Origin: Saxidomus purpurata
Taxonomy: Eukaryota > Mollusca > Bivalvia > Venerida > Veneridae
NCBI GenBank assembly: GCA_022818135.1
Contig: JAFMSR010000017.1
Location: 15,332,131 to 15,396,130 of the forward strand
Direction: 5' to 3'
Length of the DNA stretch: 64,000 nt
Below the pieces are notes generated by a model. The model did no database searches, was not told the DNA's origin, and was given only the letters and a program-made list of their open reading frames with translations. Both the position numbers and the translations under genes were made by a program. This document shows positions 11,001 through 26,000 of the stretch, in pieces. The first letter of the stretch is position 1, and the number at the start of each line of letters is the position of its first letter.

Positions 11001-14000
11001 AACAATTGCGTATTTAAAAAAAAGTTTAAATAGATTCTAAATATAAAAGTCATAAAGATCACGACGCCTATCGTCATAATCTCTAAGTTGTAATTATGTC
11101 TTACTTTCAACAGCGGCTTCAACCAAGGAGCCCTCTTTAGCATCCTCCAGTCTTTCTCCGATAACAGCTAAGGCACCACCTGCAATATTTTACCAGATTC
11201 TTAACACTACAGCTTATTGTAGTTAATAACATTTGATATGATATTAAGAATTATATATTTAAGTACATGTATTATACGATTTGCAAAAGTAAACGGCTTT
11301 TTTTGTTACATACGCGGCTTTCCCTGTACCTTTACTTGGTGAGACAAAAAAAAATGGAATCCTATTTTATGCATTTTTAAAAACAAAATATTACATTCGT
11401 CAATTGGTTCATCAATCATAACGACGTAGTTCAAACTTTAAGTTTATTTTGTTTCTAACCTTTTTATGCTGTTAAGCAGGATACTTTAGGGTGAATGCAA
11501 ATAGTATTGATGCATAGTGTATCGTACCGTAAGAGAAAAAAAGTAAGAGAAGTGTTGCATTACAATGTTGTTTATCATAGAAAAAAGTGCGGTATAGCAG
11601 TTCGAAAATATTCAATTTATAATTCAATACAACACAAAATGAAATTCTTTATTGGAATAAATATGGTAACACTACTCAGTTCATTATGGTGTTTCTACAA
11701 TGCATGCATTCGATCCATTTCGATGCTATTTATTTTTGTGCATCATAAGTAAATTCCAATTTTAATTGGTATGAAAATTAGATTCGTACAGACTCACTTT
11801 ACTGAACAATGCATCCTGGGAACTGTTTTACGGTGTGCTTCCTTTACAGTGACACGTTGTCATATTAAAGATGCATTAACACCAAACCAAAAGCCGTACT
11901 ATATCTTTATGATACTATGGTTACCTCCCTTTATATGACAGTGGTCATTGCGTGTTGAGCTTGCAGAAATCACCCGACAATGCGACTGGTTTTGCATTGC
12001 AACTTTGACATATATCTTATCTTACTGTTAACTTATTAATTAATATCGTTTGCATGTAGTGTTAAAATTACTAATACTGTTGCTTGAAGATTTGGCGCGA
12101 ACTTATTACGTGACCATATCAAAAAAGCCTCGTACAACAGATATGGGAAAGTTTCTGTAGCGTAGCGTGACATAGTAACAGGTTCGTTGAGTATTTAAAG
12201 TTTGAAGACGCTATTAACGACTAACTACTAAAATTTGAAATTAAATGCTTTAATTTTCTTAGATTGTCATATGTTGAACTTCAATGATATTTAAAGATAA
12301 ATGTGCCCTCGAAGGAAATTTGGAATGCTATGACTTGTTGCAGCATCTAAACTGTACTTGAACGATGTAAATTAGCAGTTCTATTTAATCAATTCATATA
12401 TCATCTACTTTTATGATTATTTAGCTAGCCTATTACAACATCCATCCATTTGCTGCATAGGGTGATACCGTCACTGTGACTTTTAAGTAATATTTGTTTT
12501 AATTCCTTATCAAAGTATTATAGGTCTATTACGAAGACCAAATCAAATTTTCTTTTAAATCTGGAATTGTAAAAGGGAAATACAGTTTGAAAACGGCTTC
12601 TAAAACTTTACTATAGCCGTTGAGTGTTTCCCTGTTTGAAATACTGCTGCAGAAAAACAAATGAATGTATTTGTATTCCCTTAGATTGATATTGGTGGCC
12701 TTTTTGTCCTACTTTCGCTATATTGCATGTAAACAGTCAGAGATATACGTTGCACATCATTGGAAGTAAAGTTCTTTCAACTATAAATCAAAATAGGCAT
12801 TCTTATTTATGCACAACCTATTTACAGCATCTTTCTGGGAGACTTCTGGAAAATAACATAGATGTTCCGTACCTGGAAAACCTAATTTTGTTTTTTAAAA
12901 GGAAATTACAATTTTATTAATTCAACACAATATGGTCACATTCAATACAGAATGTCAGATTGTTCCTTCTTAGAAGACGCCCGTTACAATTCCAGATTTA
13001 AATGAAAATTTGATTTGGCCTAAGTAATGAACCTTTAATTGTCGTCTTTGCTTATTATCTTATCCACGCTCCCAATCGCTCATTTCTTAATGCTTTAAAG
13101 ATACCTTTTTCCACGAGATATATACTCACATTTGTACCGTGCAGATTCTTTTTGGATTGATTTGGCTGCCTCCAAGCTTTCTGATTCGTCTCCCTAAAAC
13201 GTACAGCAAATTCAAAATCACTAAGAGCGATGTTAGAAATGACCATTCACCCGCTTAGTGCTCTTTCTATGACCAAGAAATTTGAGGTGAGCGGAATGGA
13301 TATGGTATGATATGGTATGGGTTCTAATGTAATAAAATATTAGTTATTGGCGGGAAATAATTAGGCAAGGTAGAGTTATAGTTCTCGTCCATGTACTTCC
13401 CATCGTTGTGCTATATCACTGTATGAAGTTTCTAGTAATGGCCTTCGGTACTTTTGGAGTTATGCTACGGAAAATACATGTAGTATGCTCTGTACAAGAT
13501 CAGTCAATAAAGTGAGACAATAAAAAAAAGATATTGTTGTTGCGCAGTGCACTTTCCTTAAGTGTCGCAATACTTGCAAATTGAAGGAATATCCTTCAGT
13601 ATGTTTCGAGTCATGCTCAAGACAAGACAATGAATTTAAAGGGGATAATTAAAAAATTAGGCAATATACAGTTAAGGTTCTTTAGTACTGCACTTTCTCT
13701 CAATTACCTTTGTCTTTGTGTAAAGTTTAAATAAAGTCATATGAATATTTCATAGTTATGCTCCGGACAAAAGTGGACGGACGTAGCCCGTTACCATAAC
13801 CCCTCTGCCAAGGCGGGGAATAAAAACCGTTTATGCCTTTTGATAAACAAAGAAATGACTATGAACCAAAATGTCATAAAACCAGATTAAATGAGGGCGA
13901 TTTTGCTTTTACTTGAATCAAGAATTCTCTGGAAGCGAAATCAATAATTTTCTAAAGATACTATTTATATAATGCGCTTGTGGCAGTACCTAAAATGACT

Positions 14001-17000
14001 TCAAAACTATACAAAGTAACCAACACGTACTTAATATTAACCAATCCTGTCACTTTTTCAAAACCCGAACTTGACCTAGATTCCAGTCTCCAAACTAGAT
14101 CTGGTACAAAAGTTTACTTTCCATTAGATAAGAATAAGTTCTGAATATGTCATTCTTTTGTCTAATATTACAACAATTGGTTTGATAATTATCTAACGGA
14201 AATCCCCATAAATCAGGCTATATATTGCAAACTTTAAATGTTTATTCCGGTGCTGATACCGACATTTTGTATTTTTGCAGATTTTGATTTATTCACACCA
14301 CAGTAAAACATCTGCCTTTTATTTAACCGAAGTTTCTGCTGTTAACGCCAAAATCGAATTTCTTTTTTGTTTAAAAATGTCTTGCGGAACCGCTAAATCA
14401 AACAAATCAGTCGGCGCCTGACCAAATTAAGTGCATCACACGGGACACAAACTTATACTTAAAGAGACACTCCCTTCATCTAGCAGATTAAATTCTCGAA
14501 ACATAATTAATATGTTCGATGAACGTACAATGATAAATAAATACAATTTCAAAGAACAACGTATATCGAAAAATGCTTCATTTTAACACAAATAGTCAAC
14601 GTAATAAATCGCTATCCACCTATTAATTGTATAACAAAACTTCTACATAGATTATTGGATATATATAAGTAATAATACCTGCAATTACTATTTATGCTTT
14701 CGAAGTTATTAAGCATGACGCCAGTTATAGGGGGTGTCTCTTTATAACACTTATGAAGTAAGAAATCAAACATAAGATTTAGAAGAAATTGCGTAAGACT
14801 TGTGAAAACCTGTAATTTACAAATTAAAAAAAAAACTGCAATCGGAAGAAAGTAGAAAGCGAATATCTAAGTTTTCAATAAATGGAACTTGTTTTAATAT
14901 CAATAAAACATTTAATTTAAGTCATTATGAAAAGGTTTGATTAACCTGCAGAAACAACAGAAGTAGTCCAATTATGAAATATAATTCGTGCATCGGGCGA
15001 ACTTCTTGTTAAAAGTTTTAATACATTCCATCAACACAGTTTTTAAGATATAGAGCACCAGAGATGAAACATCCAGTTCGAAAGATTATACAAATAGATT
15101 TCCGGGAAAACACAATTAATGTAATACAAATGTATCTTTTATTGCTTCTTTATCACTTGTTTCGGAAAACACTTTATTTTATAAACCCGTCTGTTCAGTG
15201 TTACCGACACGATTAAAAATCAAAGGACTGAAAGTGCTGGAGGGTCGATTGTCTCTGAACAACACAGACTGTACACATACATGTGTAAATATCAGGGCAA
15301 CCCATGCATGAGTAAAGTTATCAACAAACTGGAGACACAAATGTCCACAGAGTTTGACCTTTAACCATATGTGTAAACTTTACTTTTGATAGGAACCCAT
15401 GTGCTTACCTTTTGCATTCAGTGACTACATGTATGTTCAACTACCCTATAAAGTATCATAGCTGTGAATGGTAACTGAGAAATGGAATTTTACAAACCTG
15501 AACTGAAAATTCAAAGTTTGCACAACTTTTAATGTCATTCAAAAGTTATGGGATTTGCCCATAGGGTTGAGTGTATTGTGTCAATAATACAAAATAAATT
15601 CCTATCCTAAATTGTAGGCAAAAACTGAACAATGAGCAAGATCAAAGAAGACACAGAGTAAATTAATAACTGAACAAGAACTAGATGGGTGTTCAGTAGA
15701 ACACTTGTGTCGCCCTCTTATGCTTTGTCAGAATAACCAACAATTTTGTGACAAAATCTAAGTGTAAAAAGGGGCATAACTCTGTCAAATATGACCTTGA
15801 CCAACAAACTTTGGCGGCATCATGACCCTTATGTCATAAGCAATACAATTTGAAAGTTTGATGAAGAAATCTTAAGAAATGGCAAAGTTATAGCCAACAT
15901 TAAGTTTTCATGACAAAATCTAAGTACAAAAAGGGGCATAACTCTGTCAAATAAGACCTTGGCGGCATCACAACCCTTTTGACATAAGCAATATAATTTG
16001 AAAGTTTGACAAAGAAATCTTAAGAAATGGGAAAGTTATAGCAAACATCTAAGTATATAAAGGGGCATAACTCTGTCAAATATGACCTTGACCTACAAAA
16101 TTTGGCGGTATCATGACCCTTATGTCATAAGCAATGCAATTGTAAAGTTTGATGAAGAAATCTTAAGAAATGGCAAAGTTATAGCCAACGTTACGTTTTC
16201 TTACAAAATCTAAGTACAAAAAGGGGCATAACTCTGTCAAATATGACCTTGACCTACAAAATTTGGCGGCATCACAACCCTTTTGACATAAGCAATACAA
16301 TTTGAAAGTTTGATAAAGAAATCTTAAGAAATGGCAAAGTAATAGAAAAAATCTAAGTATAAAAAGGGGCGTAACTCTGTCAAATATGACCTTGACCTAT
16401 AAAATTTGGTGGCATCATGGCCCTATTGTCATAAGCAATACAATTGTAAAGTTTGATGAAGAAATCTTAAGAAATGGCAAAGTTATAGCCAACGTTAAGT
16501 TTGTGTGACGGACGGACGGACAAAGCGATCCCTATGTATCGCCTTTTCTCCGAAAGGGCGACACAAAAACAGTGATACAAAGTATCACAGCGGGCCCACA
16601 AACAAAACTGACATGTAAATATTCTAGAAATTGGTGATGATTGATGTTGAGGCATGGCCCGAAAAGAACCCAAGGAAACCAATTCTGGTTGTACAAGCAA
16701 AACCTGACACGACTACTGACTGAACTTTACTGTTATCGAATAATATGTATACAGTATGTCTTATTAACATTATCCTTATAAGTTTGACATGAATGAAGTT
16801 TTCTATGATTATGTGCTGTAAAACATTGAAAATGGTTTAATGTCTTAAAATTATAAGTAAAACAGAAAAAAAAATGTAAAAGAAAATGTATTAGATGGGT
16901 TTCGAACTCGCGTCCGCCGCAGTAAGTCAGCGCATTTCAGTTTCCAGCATCTCTACCAACTGCACTATGTCCGCCGACTTTAAAGTTATAGGTAAAAAAC

Positions 17001-20000
17001 GAGTTGTTATAAATTTGTATGTCCAAGTCGTTCGTTCGCGCATTAATAATATTTACGATTAATTACACATTTAAAGAATAACAACGAAATAATATTATTC
17101 TATTCTGAAATGTTTTTAAATTATTTAGATTTATTACTATATAATTTTGAAAACAGAAATCGCTATAATGCCTAACAACTGTTTATATGGAACTACTTGT
17201 TTGTATGTTGTGCGTTCGGCCGTAAGGGGCCAATATACTCTGTTAACTTTGGTTCGATTTTAACAATCGACCCAAAAATCAGACTTACGATCAATATTTG
17301 AATGGGAAACAAACTGTTTACATACCAGCATCAGATTCCAAAGTAATTCTAACGCGGGCATGCAGCGTTCATCTGTTTCAAGTCTGTTGCTTTCAATAAT
17401 GCACTCATATCCAAATTCAAATACTGCAAAAATGTTATCATAATGTTAGCGTGATACATTTGAGCATTTAAATTCAATCAATGAAATGATAAAAGAAAAC
17501 ATTAGAACCAAGATAGCCCTATATCGCTCAACTGAGAACATGACCTACTTATGACACTATGTGACGGAAATTCAACGCTGACCTATATATCATAAACGCA
17601 TACATTCTTTTTGACCTTGACAAGAAACCATTCTGACCAAACTACATAACGATTTGCTATAAAACTAGTATTAACAATTATTTATGTTTTTCTTGGATTT
17701 GACCTGGTGACCTAGTTTCCAATCCCAGGTGCCCCACATTCAATATTGACCTAGAAATCATCAAGACAAACATTCTGAAAAAGAAATCATGAAAATTTAA
17801 AGGTAGTCTCCAGAGTGTTAACAAAGTTTAAATTTGATTTGCTCTAGTGGCCGATTATTTGACCCCTTGTAATCCAGTTACAAACTTGACTTAGAAATTA
17901 TTAAGTAAAACGTTCATCATGATTGGTTAACAAATATGGCTTCTAGGGTAAAAACTATGTTTTTCTTTGATTTGACCATGTGCCCTTTTTTGACAGCCAG
18001 TAATTCAGATTCGAACTTGGTCTAAACATTATTGAGCAAAACATTCCGACCAGTTTTCATGATGATTGCGTAATAAATGCAATGCATGTAACCTAGAGTT
18101 TAAGCCCATATGACCCAAATTCGAACTTGACATTAACATTTTCAAAATAAAAAACACGAAAGAAAGAAAAAATAAGTGCACAAAATGCTAAATGACTCTC
18201 AACTTAAATGATAAATATGAAAACGAAAATATTGTGACACGAAAAATATATAGCATATTCAAATCATAACTTTAAGTAAATATTTTATTCATGAATTAAG
18301 TGTTACGTTTTTGACAACGAAATATTATCTTTGCAATGTAGTCTAGCACTACAACATCATCACTGAAGTTTATTCATAAACACGAAAAATAATTTATTGC
18401 ATCAGACTTATACAATGAAGTCCGACCAGTCATTAGTTTAGCAGAGCGGCTTTGAGGTCAAACATACTTTGTGATTACTTATCGAAACAAAGTGAACATG
18501 TCACACTGTGTATTATGATTACATGTATCTTCTATCTTTTTACAAACGTATACAAATGCTAACAACAAAACATTGAATGTGTGATTTAGGATGTTTATAG
18601 TCCCATCCGACCCTATAATTGAACCTCAGATGAAACTGCCAAGACCCCTGGCAGGCGCATGTTGAAGAAACAGATGCAGATAGAAGGCAATCCAGATCCT
18701 TACTCTTTACGAACAGACCCTTTGTTGTTTTAACGTGCCCGTCGTACAGCACCGATACACGCGACACTACCTCTGGGTTTCTAACCAGTTCATCTCTAGA
18801 TGGGTGGGAAACACTGAAAAGCGTTTCTGAAATTTCCAGTGCCCCTGCCGGGATTCGAACCGGGGACCGAAGGATTAGTAGTCCAGAGCATTAACAACTC
18901 GACCAACGCGTAACCACATACATACAAAAACAATTACGAAATATGAAATAACTATGACAAATTTTACCAAAAAAAAAAATAACGATTCATCGAAAATGAA
19001 TATCAAATATAAATAACAAGAACGAACCATAGAAGAACAATGATGACGTTTAAATAGAATAATGCAAACTAACAAAGCTATAAAATTTATTATCGTTTGA
19101 CATGCCATACTTGATGCTTACCGACATGTTAAGAATTTTCCTCTAATCTCACTCACCCCATTCTCTCCGCCTTGTGAGTAAGCTTAGAAGCACCTTTAAA
19201 AATCAACAGCTAAGTAATTATATATTTAAATGTTCGTTTACCTTCTAGAATTGGCAGGATAGGCACTGCAACGAAAAAATATTTATACCTTTATTTACCA
19301 TACACGTTTCACATATTCTCCTATTGAATATAATCGAATTGAGAATGATTTGAAAGTGCTAAATAGATATCAATATTAAAATGAAAATAATACATATTTA
19401 TCATCAGACAGAACTTCATAGGAACGTTGATGGATTCACCCGCGTTCAATAGGGTCGTAATTTAATCAAATCCCGTGAGAGAGCTATTTACTCTTGTCTA
19501 CAGATTCAGGATATAATTGTTCAGAACAGCTGCCAGGGGCAGTCGGTGGTTGCTAAGGGAATCATTGGTCACTATGGGAAGTCAGTGATTACAAAAGACT
19601 GTTGCTAGTTGCTTAGGCCGTCAGCGGATGCTAAGGAGGTCACTGGTGGCAAGATGATGCTAAAGGTTGCTAAGGAAGTCACTGTTTGCTTGGGGAAGTC
19701 ACTGATTGCTAGACACTAAATTGTTGTTAAAACGTCAATGGTTGAAACTAGTTCATAAGGGAAATCACTGGTTGCAACGCAGGTAGCAGGTTGCTAAGGA
19801 AATCACTGGTTGCTTTGGAAGTCGCTTGTTCCACATAGTTAAATGTTGCAATTGTTGTTTAAACAAAGACCATAACTTCAGGAAGTACTGATCTGATAAA
19901 GCCCATAAACAATCTCGTCCGAGGTCTGATTGCCATATATATTTTGTATACGTTTTGTTTTGATTGCTTAAAAATTGTAGATGCTAGAGTATAAACAAGC

Positions 20001-23000
20001 TTATTGTGGACGGACGCACGATCGTTATTGCCAGTAAATCTGCCATAGTTGTAAATCAAAACATGACCATAATCTGTACCATAATCTGTACAGACAAAGT
20101 ACTAAAAATCTGTCTTGTAAAACTGAAAAGAGCAACAATTATGTCTGATACAATAATCTGCACAGACAAAAATCTGGTTCACTGCGATTCTGAACAGAAA
20201 ATGAAATACATTCTGTACTTTTTTAAGTCAGATTCTGCGTTTGTGTCTACTCCATACAGAAAATAGAAATACTGTATGCATTCTACCCAGAATTAGTACA
20301 GATTGTGTACAAAATTGGCTCAAAGTCTTCGTACGGGAAACTTTAAAATGGTGCAAGGCAAACGCCGCGACCACAACGACATGGTGAATAGAATAATCTC
20401 CCTATTTTTCGAATAAACATGACAAACAAGAGCTTATTGCAACTCACACATGCCCCCATGATGCAAAAGTCAAACTATGCAAAAGTCACTGTGAAATTCA
20501 AATACGACATAAATACCTGAAAATGAATAGGGATCATCCAATGGTAATGACAAATCAAGTTTGAAAAAAAAATTGTATGTATTTTTTTCATATGGCCTTA
20601 AAAATAATTCAAACGCGTCTCAATAAAAACAATCCATAAGGCCTTAAAAAACAGGAGACCTGAAAAAACTGTTTTTTTTCGCCTTACATAAAATACAATT
20701 TTTGGCCTTTGAAAGAAAAAAAATTGTTGCCTTAAAAATTAAATGGGTCTAAACAATTAAAAAAATTGTGTGCCTTACAATTTTCTATAAAATTTTGCCT
20801 AAGAAAATATTGTTGGCCTATTTTTATTTTTTTTTAAGGCTTTTAAAAAAGCAGTTCATGTGGCCTGAAAAAAATTGCCTTAACATCTACTGGTCATGAT
20901 TAACCTCCACATCAAGTTTCAAGATCCTAGGCCCAAGCGTTCTCGAGTTATCATCCGGACCAGTTGGTAGACTGACGGAAGGACGGACAAACGGACGGAC
21001 ATACCGACCTTCCGACCGACATCTGCAAACTAATATACCCCTCTTCTCGAATGGGGCATAATGGTACAAAGTGTGTGCTGACAAAAATTGTGCCGGCTTT
21101 ACATGTGTTTGGTTTGAACGTAAATTGTATGATTATTAAAACGTATAATGGGACTTACTGTCTTGGTCTTCCTCGCTGTGACCGATATGACGAACTGTTG
21201 ACCGTCTAGTGATCTAAAACAAGACAAACACTGAAAGTTAATTAATATGATATATTTCTAGCGTTTCGAACGACTATGTATATTGTGTAAAAAACACTAT
21301 CAGCTATTCATAAGTGGTTATATATTTGGTTGGTGATATTCTCACAAAGTATCTTCTTTGGATTGTTCTTAATGCATGCCGGTCTCGTAATTACATTCGA
21401 CCTACGTACTTTAAAAAGCTGTTTCAACTGTCATTTGCTCTGGTGTCAAGGTATATAAATCCTGAAACAAATTTGATAACTCACGAAAGCATAATTGACA
21501 GGCAGTCATCGAAACGTAAAAACTGTATCAAGACTATATCACATCAATTCAACTGAGTACATTCAAAGGCAGCTATTCGGCTGAACTGCTTTGAGGATAG
21601 GTAGAAGCACTATGTGATAGATTATAAAAAAATATTACCCCTTTAGAAGTAAGAAAACGAGACAGCTTTTCAATGAGTTCATTATTTATGTCCTTCTTGT
21701 CAGGATGTGGCTGCATATCATTCTGTGCACAGATTTCATTGGTTAAGAACCACGCCGATACCAAAAATGTCAGGGCTTAAAAATACAATTACACCAAAAG
21801 AGCAGACATTTATTATTTGCTAAAGTATTGTGCATTGCAACAAGCAGGTATGAAATAAACCTTTTTTAAAATAAAAAATACATATTATTCGCCGTAAGAA
21901 AATTAAAAGATATTTCTTGTACGTACTGGTTATTTATTAATTGGTTTTTATTAGCCAAATTATTGGTTGACACGTCAAAGTGGCTTTATCTGCAGGAACG
22001 TGTCAAACCACTGTTTAATTACTCACAGGTATCCTTTGCTCTGTTAAAATGTCTATAAAACCGCGTCACGGCTCCCGAACCAATACTTACCAATGTCTCG
22101 CTCCTCTCCTTCAGTGAATAGGACGGCATGAAGCCATACATAAATTTCCATTTGTTTCAAGTTACCACCTTAAAATTAAAAAAAAAATGAAATAGACCAG
22201 CATGCAAATAACGTTGTTTTTACATTATTTTTTTTTTGTTGTTTGAAAAATGCAAATTGTATGTTTTTTTTCAACAAACTGTAAGTGTCAGATACCGCTC
22301 TAAAGGGACATACCCTGTAACTGATGTTAAATTAAATAACCTCCAAAACATAAATAATATTCGGAAGTATTTTAACTTAACCTAAAGGTTTAAGCTATGC
22401 ATTCCAGTCAGTATCGATAAAATCAGAGGTAATATGCTGCATAACTGGTTATGCTGTTTCACCGGTACTGCAGCTGATTTTATCGATAATGACTAGGAAT
22501 GCATAGCTGAAACTTTTACATTGAGTTATATAATACTTCTATTCTTTATGTTTTTGAGGATATTAAGTTATAGCGTATGTCCCTTTAATGGGTGGCTAGC
22601 GATTTATTACAGAAGCCCTCTATCTTTATTAATTGTAGTAAAATGAGGCATTTTTCGCCATATGTTCTTCTTTAAAATTGTATTTATTTATCATTTTACG
22701 TTCATTGAAGACATTATATATGTTTCGAGAATATAATCGGCTAGATGTAGGGTATGTCCCTTTAAAGAGGCACCTTTCTTAAATGTATTTATTAATATTT
22801 TCACGTACATTTAACCAGTTTTTAACATTTTGAGTAAATGATCTGCTTGTTGTAGGATGCTTCAAAATTGTAAATATATTATTTTAAAGCAACGACAAGG
22901 TTCCAAACAACGCATTTCATTCTCTTAAAAAAGATAAGCCTTGGCTAAAGATTGTCTAAATTTTGCGCCTATCTTTAACATGAAAAAATCAAATAAAGGC

Positions 23001-26000
23001 ACAATCTACGCATGTTTCAGTTACTGATTATAGTAAGCTTCTGACACGTGAGCTATGATTTATTATAGAACTTATAAATTTAAAAGTGCAGTCAATGTTC
23101 AATGCAAACAAACTAACTATAGCTTTTTCTTCGAATGTTAACTAGTTTTCCAAAATCTCAATGAAATTCAAGTTGTTAGTGATAATTTTGTGTGATACAC
23201 GTGAAAGTTAACTTGTGTTGGCATTGTAAATTACGTTTCGACGATTGAATTCAGAACGTTTTATGTTACTTAAAGTAGCCAAACTTTAGTTTTACGTTTG
23301 TTTTTGGGAAAATCACTTCTTACAACGTGCATGTGCAAATGCTATTTTTCCAACCCAACGACTTTTTAAGTAACCTCGTTTCCGTGCGTGCGTGCGTGCG
23401 TGCGTGTGTGCGTACGTGCGTGTCATAAGGGGATATTATAATTTTGGTACTTGGTATTTCTTAAGTTAAATTTTGTTTTAGAATTTACGAAAACATTTTT
23501 CAGACATACAAGAGAAATTTCAAATTTCTGAGATACACTGTAAAAGTAATTTCCTAAATGGCGTAGGCCACTAACATACTTGTAGGAAGGCAGGTGCTTT
23601 TGTTGTTTCTCTTAAACATGGCTATATTTATTTGAAAATTGACTTCTTGGATGTTAGATGGCATTTCATGACTTTGTTCTTTAAGTTTTGAAACGCCACC
23701 ACAAATATAAGATGGACAAAGGTGTAAAATCCAATAAATGTAAAATTGAAAATGAAAAAGCTACAATAATTTCATTCGTTCACAAAGTGCACGTGACACT
23801 GTATTACATATCACCGAGTATGAAGACGAAAATTGTACCTTATGGTATGAATTAAAGTCTAAAATGCTCGGAATATTTACGTATGTCACATACAATTTAG
23901 AGATTAGGTCTTTTATTAATGGCCTATCAGTTTTCATATGGTTATTGCAGAAAAACCAGCTTGCTGGTCTATCGTAAAACTGTGATAATGTGAAATAGTC
24001 GCATGTGTATCATTAGGACAGTGTATTCAACGGCTTCTTAATAGTATGTTCTTCTTTACGTCAGTTGTGCTTCGAATGGAAATGCAACGAGTTAATATAG
24101 AAATTGTGGGCGTAAATTAAAATGATTTTGAATTCTTCATTCATGCAACATTTTCTTCAATCAGAACTTAAGTATACTGCGTTGGTACAATGCTTTTAAT
24201 TGCCATGTGGTGTCACTTTTAGTCAAGCATCGAAAAACGTTTTGCTTCGTAGTTCTATATCTTGAAATACTTAAAACATGTACACTAGAAGAGATTCTTT
24301 ATCGTTATATAACAGTAAAACTCTTTTGATAAGAGGAGTTTGCTCCTTTTTGTGATCACATTGTGCAGCAAGAGGACCACTTAATAGCTATGCAGTGGGC
24401 ATTGTGGTTTTGCAGAAGAAGATTTTTAAAGTTTTTCCTGTAAATAATAAAGTTATAAGCAAATTATTGACGATGCATGCGTAATGCTTCACGAAACACG
24501 GTGATCCTCAATTTTCACCTAGAAAACAGTAAACTCTGCTGAGCTTAAAAACCTTATTAAAAGTTTTCTTTTTCATTTGATGCTTAAATGCTCGCACATC
24601 ATATTCATGCAACGCTTAATATTACAAAGGACGACCTACGAGTTTTATGCCATAACTAAAATTCTATCATTTAGGCCCAGCATCACAAATGCTTTGATTC
24701 GTGGAAAACACAATGAAAAGCAAATTTCTGATGAAGTCAGTGTTGTACCTTTTCTCACCAGGAGAGGGCAATATTTACCGAGGCAATGGCCGATGTCATT
24801 ATTGATCTATTCTTAGACTAGTCAATATCACATGATATGAAATGCCTCACGGGTCTATAAAAAATTGAATAATTTAAATTGCGTCTGTTGTTACTTGAAA
24901 AATAACGTTTGGAATTTGCATTGATATAGTGCTTAAAACTGCGCAGATTACTTTTGTGTTCTGCTAATATTAGTTGCGTCGTCAGTGTTTTGAATTCGTT
25001 CTTACTGAAAACCTTTGTGACAGGTCAGGTCACAACAACACCAGTTCTAGATACAGAGACAAGAAACAGAGACAATAATGACTGGGGGACCTAAACTTAT
25101 AAAAAATGAAATCTACTTTGCTTCAAAGATCAACCAGTGAGTCACTGTTTATTTATAGATCATTATAGTAAGGTGTTTATAACAGGAATAAGCAAAATTA
25201 TGGAACTTATGGAACACCAGAACTGCCTTACTTGCGTAGTGTAGTGTAGTATGACGTATGACAATACCTTCAGCATAATACATTTCGAATTTTTCCTTAT
25301 ATCTTTTTCAAAATTTAATTGTGTTATAACATACAGTAAATATCAGATAGCTGACTCACTTCGACAATGTGAATGTACACAATATAATTTTTTTTCAAAG
25401 ATAATTCATTGCTTTAAAGTGGCATTATGCTCATCTTACTGCACATAGTGTATTTTTGGTGACAATTTTATAAAAGCAATTTTCGGTTGCTGTGCATTTA
25501 AATGTGTTAAACTAATGATAATGCCGCATTAGTATTTGAAGCTGGCGCTTTAAAAATATAAAAAAACGGACAAATAAAATAATCTTTCCTTCCTTCGAAG
25601 TGATCTCCCTTGTGTTGTTGTAGTTGTTGGTAGAGAGATTTCGGCAGCGGAAGTGAAGCAACTCCTGCATGCAGTTTTTTTAATTGACTCTCCCAGTCAA
25701 AATAAGAAAAGCAATATTTGGAAAGTTATTATTTCGTTCTGGTAGCAGGAAGAGTTTAGTGTTTTGGGTTAAAAGCTATTATTTCATCTACCCTTTTTAC
25801 ACACACCTATTTCAGCTGGATCTTTTCTTGAAAAAAAATGGGCATAATTCCACTTTAATTCATAAAAAATGAACAGGCTTCCTGTTGTTTTATTCACAGC
25901 ATTGTACAATGCAATTTAGAGTTACATGTTCTTCCATATAAATGATAAAGAGCAAATTGCTTGTAGATAGATGGGACATGTTATTCAATCAAAAACCATA

